Of a stretch of DNA of 5,373 nucleotides, positions 1-5,373 are shown one piece after another. How positions within the stretch are numbered: the stretch's first letter is position 1; each line of letters starts with the position of its first letter. The position numbers and the translations under genes are program-made. Source of the stretch: an uncultured Collinsella sp. (GTDB lineage Bacteria; Actinomycetota; Coriobacteriia; Coriobacteriales; Coriobacteriaceae); contig CABUMU010000125.1 of the NCBI GenBank assembly GCA_902492855.1, forward strand, positions 1 through 5,373. Direction: 5' to 3'. The notes under the pieces are model-generated. The model was not told the origin of the DNA and did not search any database. It saw only the letters and a program-made list of their open reading frames with translations.

Positions 1-360
1 GAGCTCAACCACGAGTGGCGCGGTATCGACCGCACCACCGATGTGCTCTCGTTTGAGTGCGATTCGGCCTTTGACGATGATATTCCCGCCGATGAGACGC
101 TCGAGCTCGGCGATATTATCTTGGCCCCGCAGGTTATTGCCCGTCAGGCCCCCGGTTTTGGCAATAGCCCCGCTGACGAGTGCCGTCTGATGCTCGTACA
201 CGGCATGCTGCACCTGCTGGGCTATGACCATATCGAGGACGACGAGGCCGAGGTCATGGAGGCTCGCGAGGACGCCATCCTGCGCGATCTGGCGCTCGAG
301 CGCGGCGAGGACCCCAAGCTAGTCCATGTCGGCCCCATCACCAACCACGCCCACGACTAG
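1..360 (+). CDS. ybeY: Endoribonuclease / rRNA maturation factor YbeY, 5'-truncated by window start
   Basis: The reading frame is open from base 1 and ends at TAG 358-360, giving 119 residues; the usual family length is about 150-180, so roughly the first 30-60 residues lie outside the window. Visible residues 2-18 match the family pattern LN..WRG...TTDVLSF. An LGDI segment follows at about residues 36-39. The diagnostic zinc-binding motif HGMLHLLGYDH lies at visible residues 67-77, with the three histidines 67, 71 and 77 as expected metal ligands. YbeY is a metal-dependent RNase needed for 16S rRNA 3'-end processing and 70S quality control in the cytoplasm. The GTG at 43 is an internal valine of the conserved DVLSF segment, not a start. 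The gene lies 9 nt before dgkA and upstream of era, a very common order; the upstream neighbour is often phoH, which cannot be seen here. The identification is secure. Confidence 0.95.
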   Translation, partial: ELNHEWRGIDRTTDVLSFECDSAFDDDIPADETLELGDIILAPQVIARQAPGFGNSPADECRLMLVHGMLHLLGYDHIEDDEAEVMEAREDAILRDLALERGEDPKLVHVGPITNHAHD

Positions 361-369
361 GAGCCGTCT

Positions 370-747
370 ATGATTCCCGGATCGAACAAGGACCATCCGT
401 CCTTCTTAAAGTCGTTCTCCTACGCCATGGAGGGCTTCGTTACCGCCGTCAAGACCGAGCGCAACATCAAGGTCATGCTCGTGGCGGGCGTGTGCACCAT
501 TATTGCCGGCTGTATCGTGGGGCTCGACATTGCCGAGTGGGCCACGATTATCATCTGTTGTGGCCTGGTGATTCACGGCGAGCTGTGCAACACCGCTATG
601 GAGGCTATCGTTGACCTAGCGACCCAGGAGCTCCATCCGCTGGCTAAGCGTGCGAAGGACATCGCCGCCGCCTCTGTATACGTTCTTTCCATCACCGCCG
701 CGATTGTGGGCTTGCTTGTCTTTGCCCACGCGCTCGGCTTTATCTAG
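370..747 (+). CDS. dgkA: Diacylglycerol kinase family protein, probably undecaprenol kinase
   Basis: This is a 125-residue small integral membrane kinase of the DgkA family, typical in length. The N-terminal amphipathic part (about residues 11-32) has the SFxYAxEG and ERN pattern. Three hydrophobic helices follow at about 34-51, 55-70 and 99-120. The catalytic signature ExxNTAxExxVD occupies residues 71-82 (E71, N74, E78, D82), followed by HPLAKRAKDIAA at 89-100, which contains the conserved K96-D97. The family phosphorylates lipid alcohols with ATP at the cytoplasmic membrane. Gram-positive members characterised so far mainly use undecaprenol and so replenish undecaprenyl phosphate for cell-wall synthesis; that substrate is inferred from family knowledge. 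ATG 370 is supported by AGGAG at 359-363, which overlaps the ybeY stop and sits 6 nt upstream, suggesting coupled translation. Nothing looks damaged. Confidence 0.93.
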   Translation: MIPGSNKDHPSFLKSFSYAMEGFVTAVKTERNIKVMLVAGVCTIIAGCIVGLDIAEWATIIICCGLVIHGELCNTAMEAIVDLATQELHPLAKRAKDIAAASVYVLSITAAIVGLLVFAHALGFI

Positions 748-754
748 AAAGGGA
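748..754 (+). promoter_or_regulatory. Ribosome-binding site fixing the long era start
   Basis: AAAGGGA starts immediately after the dgkA stop codon (TAG 745-747) and lies 5 nt before ATG 760. It matters because it supports translation of the acidic Era extension. There is no in-frame ATG, GTG or TTG between the Met37 codon and the GTG of Val67, which is already in the first strand of the G domain. Confidence 0.75.
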
Positions 755-759
755 TTCCC

Positions 760-1827
760 ATGTCCGACAATATGCAGCCTACCGATGAGATTTTGGACGA
801 CGAGTCCCTGGACGTGGTGGATACCGAGGAGCTCGAGGATGTCGAGGAGTTCGACCCGTTTGAGGGTATGAGCGACGAGGAACTCGACGCCCTGTGCGAC
901 GAGGACGACAACCTCGCGGGCTTTGGTGACGTTGAGCCCGGTTTCCGCAGCGGCTTTGTGGCCCTGGTCGGTCGTCCCAACGCTGGCAAGTCTACGCTGC
1001 TTAATGCCTGCTATGGCAAAAAGGTCGCCATCACCTCGCCGGTGGCCCAGACGACCCGCCGCCGCATGCGCGCCGTCGTCAACCGCCCCGGCTACCAGCT
1101 AGTCTTTGTCGATACCCCCGGTATTCATAAGCCCAAGGACGGCTTGGGATCCGAGCTCAACAAGAGCGCGTTGTTCGAGCTGAACGATGTTGATGTTGTC
1201 GCGTTTTTGATTGATGCCACCAAACCGATCGGCAGGGGAGACGCCTGGGTTGCCGAGCGCGTCAGATGCGCTCGTTGCAAGAAGGTCCTGGTGCTCACTA
1301 AGGCCGATGAGGCCGACCCCGCACAGGTCATGGAGCAGCTTAAGGCAGCCCACGAACTCATGGAATATGACGACGAGATCGTGACGTCGTCGGTCAAGAA
1401 CTTCAACGTCGATGCATTTATCGAGACCGTTGCGCACTTTTTGCCTGAGGGTCCGCGTTGGTTCCCCGAGGACATGGGTACCGACGCTTCCGATGAGACG
1501 CTCGTTGCCGAGTTTGTGCGCGAGAAGGTCTTGCGCCGCACCCGTGATGAGATTCCGCACTCCGTTGGCGTGATCTGCGATGCGCTCGAGCAGACCAAGA
1601 AGGTGCTGCGCGTGCACGCCACCATTTACGTCGAGCGTGAGGGCCAAAAGGGCATCATCATCGGCAAGGGCGGCGAGATGATCAAGCATATCGGTATCGA
1701 CGCCCGTCGCGATCTTGAACGCATCTTTGGCACACAGGTCTTTTTGGAGCTGGACGTGAAGGTCAAGGCCGGCTGGCGTGACGACGAGGCCCAGATTCGC
1801 CGCTTTGGCTACAACGCCGAGGACTAA
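760..1827 (+). CDS. era: GTPase Era with acidic N-terminal extension
   Basis: Era is a 30S assembly GTPase that binds the 16S rRNA 3' end through its KH domain. The protein has 355 residues against about 300 for typical Era. The extra length is residues 1-60, with 26 Asp/Glu and no Lys/Arg. The G domain follows: G1 GRPNAGKST at 71-79, G2 region TTRRRMR at 98-104, G3 DTPG at 118-121, G4 as TKAD at 180-183 instead of NKxD, and G5 as SSV at 210-212 instead of SA. The C-terminal KH domain has IIIGKGGEMIK at 299-309, AR at 315-316 and the closing VKVKAGW at 333-339, all Era-specific. Cys170 and Cys173 form an unpaired CxxC in the G domain, which is unusual. The gene lies 12 nt after dgkA and 9 nt before recO. 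Identity is certain; the role of the extension is unknown. Confidence 0.97.
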   Translation: MSDNMQPTDEILDDESLDVVDTEELEDVEEFDPFEGMSDEELDALCDEDDNLAGFGDVEPGFRSGFVALVGRPNAGKSTLLNACYGKKVAITSPVAQTTRRRMRAVVNRPGYQLVFVDTPGIHKPKDGLGSELNKSALFELNDVDVVAFLIDATKPIGRGDAWVAERVRCARCKKVLVLTKADEADPAQVMEQLKAAHELMEYDDEIVTSSVKNFNVDAFIETVAHFLPEGPRWFPEDMGTDASDETLVAEFVREKVLRRTRDEIPHSVGVICDALEQTKKVLRVHATIYVEREGQKGIIIGKGGEMIKHIGIDARRDLERIFGTQVFLELDVKVKAGWRDDEAQIRRFGYNAED

Positions 1828-1830
1828 GGG
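1826..1830 (+). promoter_or_regulatory. Ribosome-binding site deciding the recO start
   Basis: AAGGG overlaps the era stop codon (TAA 1825-1827). It lies 6 nt from GTG 1837 and 12 nt from ATG 1843. The spacing favours GTG, but the two starts differ by only two residues and the ATG cannot be excluded. Confidence 0.55.
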
Positions 1831-1836
1831 CGCGCG

Positions 1837-2592
1837 GTGCGCATGGCAGGCTCCCGGACATATCGCACGAAAGTGCTCGTGCTTGATAAGACTAAGCTCA
1901 AAGAGACCGACCTGATCTTGACGATGCTTGACGAGCGGGGACGGCAGGTTCGTGCCGTGGCAAAGGGCGCCCGCAAACCCGGCGGACGCCTGGCTGCGCG
2001 CTGCGAGCTGTTCTGTACGGTCGATATGCTGCTCGCACATGGACGGTCGCTCGACGTGGTTTCCCAGGCCGAGCTTATGGAGGCGCCGCTCGGCGCTGCG
2101 CCCGATTACGAGACTACCTGCGCCGCAAGCGCGATCGCCGAGGTCGCGCGCGTGTGCTCGTTCGAGGACGCCGAGGACCCGTTTACCTTTGCCATCACGC
2201 AGCGAGCGCTTGCCCTGGTGGGCAGCGGGCTTGACACGGCACATATGGACCTACTTGTGGCGGCATATGTCTTTAAGCTGCTGTCGCACGTTGGCTATCG
2301 ACCCGATTTTTCGGCCTGCGTGCTGTGCGGAGACCCCATGCTGTCGTATTTTTCGCCCCAGGCGGGCGGCCTCATGTGCGGGTCGTGCGCGTCGAGCGTT
2401 CCAGGTGCCGAACTGGTGTCGACCGGTGAGGCCGCATGGCTGCGCGCCCTCATGTCCATGACCTTCGATGCGCTTTTGGCCGAGCGAATCGACCCGCATA
2501 CCGCAGCCTTTTTGCTGGGGCTTTCGCATGTTTGGGCCGCCACGCACACCGATCAGCGCCTCCGTGCGATGGAATTCATGTTGGGTCGGTGA
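1837..2592 (+). CDS. recO: DNA repair protein RecO
   Basis: This is a 251-residue protein, a normal length for RecO, which loads RecA onto SSB-coated DNA with RecR in the RecFOR pathway and promotes strand annealing. The N-terminal OB-fold covers about residues 8-80, with the typical opening YRTKVLVLDKTKLKETD, then a DERG turn and VAKGARKPGG at 41-50. A helical domain follows, containing a zinc-finger pair CVLC at 161-164 and CGSC at 181-184, as in many Gram-positive RecO proteins. GTG 1837 is preferred because AAGGG lies 6 nt upstream; ATG 1843 would give 249 residues. The gene sits 9 nt after era, the usual era-recO linkage, and is the last gene of the compact operon. Codon choice is less biased than in rpsO and pnp, consistent with low expression. 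Confidence 0.93.
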   Translation: MRMAGSRTYRTKVLVLDKTKLKETDLILTMLDERGRQVRAVAKGARKPGGRLAARCELFCTVDMLLAHGRSLDVVSQAELMEAPLGAAPDYETTCAASAIAEVARVCSFEDAEDPFTFAITQRALALVGSGLDTAHMDLLVAAYVFKLLSHVGYRPDFSACVLCGDPMLSYFSPQAGGLMCGSCASSVPGAELVSTGEAAWLRALMSMTFDALLAERIDPHTAAFLLGLSHVWAATHTDQRLRAMEFMLGR

Positions 2593-2616
2593 TGATGCGC
2601 AGGCGCGGGCTGCTTG

Positions 2617-2625
2617 TGGTAACAT
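2617..2625 (+). promoter_or_regulatory. Possible extended -10 promoter element for rpsO
   Basis: TGG followed by TAACAT (TGn plus a 4/6 match to TATAAT) lies in the recO-rpsO gap. I see no convincing -35 hexamer at 16-18 nt upstream. If used, transcription would begin near 2632 and give a leader of about 100 nt. This is a weak pattern match in a region where a promoter would be expected. Confidence 0.3.
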
Positions 2626-2640
2626 ACCGACCTGTTGGTA
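2625..2640 (+). other. Small hairpin downstream of recO
   Basis: TACCGA (2625-2630) can pair with TTGGTA (2635-2640) around the loop CCTG, forming six base pairs including one G-U. No T-tract follows, so it is not a standard intrinsic terminator. It overlaps the start region of the candidate rpsO promoter. It could belong to an RNA reading through from recO, or it could be chance. Confidence 0.35.
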
Positions 2641-2694
2641 CCTCGACCTTGGTTGCTCGCTCCACCGGCGGCTTCCCAGTCCGAGGCGAATCGA

Positions 2695-2710
2695 GTCGCC
2701 CGATGGCGAC
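2695..2710 (+). promoter_or_regulatory. Perfect hairpin in the rpsO leader, just before the ribosome-binding site
   Basis: GTCGCC (2695-2700) and GGCGAC (2705-2710) form a perfect 6-bp GC-rich stem with loop CGAT, ending 9 nt before the AAGGTG ribosome-binding site. Upstream, CCTCG (2641-2645) can pair with CGAGG (2682-2686), so a longer multi-stem leader is possible. S15 represses its own translation through structured leaders in several bacterial phyla. That this leader does so is an inference from position and structure only. Confidence 0.45.
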
Positions 2711-2719
2711 GCAAAACGA

Positions 2720-2725
2720 AAGGTG
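2720..2725 (+). promoter_or_regulatory. rpsO ribosome-binding site with a complementary upstream segment
   Basis: AAGGTG lies 5 nt before ATG 2731 and fixes the S15 start. Its AAGGT is exactly complementary to ACCTT at 2646-2650, which could mask it in an alternative leader fold. The frame is open upstream to 2635, but no earlier start gives conserved S15 sequence. Confidence 0.7.
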
Positions 2726-2730
2726 AAACA

Positions 2731-3009
2731 ATGACTGTTTCCAAAGAGCGCAAGGCGGAGCTGACTGCCCAGTTCGGTAACACCCCGGTCGACACCGGCA
2801 ACCCCAAGGTTCAGGTCGCCATCCTGTCCGAGCGCATCAAGGAGCTGACCGAGCACATGAAGTCCCACCAGAAGGACTTCCACACCCGTCGTGGCCTGCT
2901 CATGCTCGTCGGTCGTCGTCGTCGTCTTCTCTCCTACATCAAGAAGAACGACATCGTCGAGTACCGTGAGCTCATCAAGGCTCTGGGCATCCGCGACAAC
3001 ATCCAGTAG
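2731..3009 (+). CDS. rpsO: 30S ribosomal protein S15
   Basis: This is a 92-residue protein against about 89 in most bacteria. S15 is a primary binder of the 16S rRNA central domain (h20-h22 junction) and also forms an inter-subunit bridge. The match is clear: DTG at 21-23, VQVAILSERIKELTEHMKSH at 27-46, then KDFHTRRGLLMLVGRRRRLL at 48-67 and YRELIKALGIR near the C-terminus. Differences from the common pattern are NPK (24-26) where TGS(P/T)E is usual, DFHTR (49-53) where DHHSR is usual, and a C-terminal IRDNIQ in place of LGLRR. The arginine run is encoded by four consecutive CGT codons. Codon use is strongly biased, as expected for a ribosomal gene. The gene is followed by a terminator and then pnp, a widely conserved pairing. 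Confidence 0.97.
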   Translation: MTVSKERKAELTAQFGNTPVDTGNPKVQVAILSERIKELTEHMKSHQKDFHTRRGLLMLVGRRRRLLSYIKKNDIVEYRELIKALGIRDNIQ

Positions 3010-3023
3010 GATTTGTACATGCT

Positions 3024-3055
3024 AAGAGCGTCCTGCGCAGCGGGGCGCTCTTTTT
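3024..3055 (+). terminator. Intrinsic terminator between rpsO and pnp
   Basis: The arm 3024-3035 (beginning AAGAGCG) pairs with 3041-3052 (ending CGCTCTT), giving a stem of about 12 bp including G-U pairs, around the loop CGCAG. The 3' arm runs into five T residues at 3051-3055. The outer seven pairs are perfect Watson-Crick pairs. It begins 15 nt after the rpsO stop. There is no matching A-run on the upstream side, so it acts on + strand transcripts only. Expected effect: most rpsO transcripts end here, so pnp needs readthrough or its own promoter. Confidence 0.9.
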
Positions 3056-3114
3056 GTGTAAGGGCGCGAACAATCACGCTCTGAAGCGTGGCGGGGGCAG
3101 GGGGTCCGCGTCAC

Positions 3115-3158
3115 ATGAGAAGCCCGCAGGCAAGGGGCCTGTGGGGTAAAGGAGAACA

Positions 3159-3162
<4 letters not shown>
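3115..3162 (+). CDS. Possible 15-codon leader ORF overlapping the pnp start
   Basis: ATG 3115 opens a frame of 15 codons (MRSPQARGLWGKGEQ) that ends at TGA 3160-3162, overlapping the pnp ATG 3159-3161 as ATGA. AGGGGG at 3099-3104 lies 10 nt upstream and could be a ribosome-binding site. The arrangement would allow translational coupling to pnp, and ribosomes here would melt the hairpin at 3123-3145. There is no codon run suggesting amino-acid sensing. In GC-rich DNA a stop-free stretch of this length is easily chance, so the call is weak. Confidence 0.18.
3123..3145 (+). promoter_or_regulatory. Stable hairpin abutting the pnp ribosome-binding site
   Basis: Positions 3123-3131 (CCCGCAGGC) pair with 3137-3145 (GCCTGTGGG) in a 9-bp stem with one G-U pair and the loop AAGGG. 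The stem ends 2 nt before the ribosome-binding site at 3148. Such a duplex at the translation start is well placed for control by RNase III or PNPase, or to keep the ribosome-binding site accessible. The stem is read directly from the sequence; the function is inferred. Confidence 0.55.
3148..3154 (+). promoter_or_regulatory. Strong pnp ribosome-binding site
   Basis: AAAGGAG lies 4 nt before ATG 3159. It is the best match to the anti-Shine-Dalgarno sequence in the window and fixes the pnp start. Confidence 0.8.

Positions 3163-5373
<2,211 letters not shown>

Larger units (their letters stand above)
3056..3158 (+). promoter_or_regulatory. Structured pnp leader region
   Basis: This is the 103 nt between the terminator and pnp. 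It contains a hairpin at 3075-3090 (CACGCT/AGCGTG, 6 perfect bp, loop CTGA, extendable by a T-G pair). It also holds G-runs at 3093-3097, 3100-3104, 3134-3137 and 3143-3146, and a second, stronger hairpin before the start codon. GCGGG at 3091-3095 could alternatively pair with CCCGC at 3123-3127 and disrupt the second hairpin. I found no good -35/-10 pair here, so the pnp promoter is not identified. In E. coli the pnp leader is cleaved by RNase III and targeted by PNPase for autoregulation; a similar role here is inferred. Confidence 0.5.

Noticed and set aside
43..360. YbeY starting at GTG 43
   Set aside because: That codon is the valine of the conserved TTDVLSF segment. The frame continues upstream to base 1 with conserved YbeY sequence, so the gene is truncated by the window rather than short.
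1099..2244. 381-residue open frame on the - strand across era and recO
   Set aside because: It spans the junction of two secure genes in antisense, has no domain resemblance and no supporting ribosome-binding context; it is a GC-bias shadow.
2703..2726. Seven-codon ORF (MATQNER) ending 4 nt before rpsO
   Set aside because: Its ATG sits in the loop of the 2695-2710 hairpin with no ribosome-binding site upstream, and the length is within chance.
2635..2730. In-frame upstream extension of S15
   Set aside because: The extra 32 residues do not resemble S15, and ATG 2731 has a well-spaced ribosome-binding site and gives the normal family length.
2251..2883. 210-residue - strand frame across the recO-rpsO gap
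   Set aside because: It overlaps both conserved genes in antisense and resembles no known family. The gap is better explained as an rpsO leader.
3013..3029. Possible promoter (TTGTAC and TGCTAAGAG) just after rpsO
   Set aside because: The spacing between the boxes is far too short and the -10 match is poor; the second element is the 5' arm of the terminator.

Overview
The window is a GC-rich, tightly packed stretch of bacterial housekeeping chromosome. All genes lie on the + strand. In order they are: the 3' part of ybeY (rRNA endonuclease/maturation factor), dgkA (diacylglycerol/undecaprenol kinase), era (ribosome-assembly GTPase), recO (recombination mediator), rpsO (ribosomal protein S15) and pnp (polynucleotide phosphorylase, cut by the window end). 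I see no mobile element, CRISPR array, tRNA or rRNA, and no sign of horizontal transfer. The proteins look like a high-GC Gram-positive of the Coriobacteriia type (Collinsella or Olsenella-like). The basis is the GC-rich third positions together with a PNPase that keeps a Firmicutes-like GG(Y/F)xKREGRPSEK segment but carries an Arg-rich actinobacterial-type tail. That taxonomic call is an inference, not a database match.

Layout. Positions 1-2592 form one apparent operon, ybeY-dgkA-era-recO, with gaps of only 9, 12 and 9 nt; each ribosome-binding site sits on or just after the previous stop codon. A 138-nt gap (2593-2730) follows. It holds a weak promoter candidate, two small hairpins and the rpsO ribosome-binding site. 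rpsO ends at 3009 and is followed at once by a strong intrinsic terminator (3024-3055). A 103-nt pnp leader (3056-3158) comes next, with two further hairpins, four G-runs, a possible 15-codon leader ORF overlapping the pnp start as ATGA, and a strong ribosome-binding site.

Function. Four of the six products act on RNA or the small subunit: YbeY and Era in 16S rRNA 3'-end maturation and 30S assembly, S15 as a primary 16S binding protein, and PNPase in RNA turnover. DgkA serves lipid-carrier recycling and RecO serves recombinational repair; both are common passengers of this cluster. The rpsO-pnp pair with a terminator between the genes and a structured pnp leader resembles the arrangement known in E. 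coli, where both genes are autoregulated at the RNA level.

No wholly new system is evident. The most unusual items are a strongly acidic, about 60-residue N-terminal extension on Era, non-canonical Era G4/G5 motifs, and the structured rpsO and pnp leaders.
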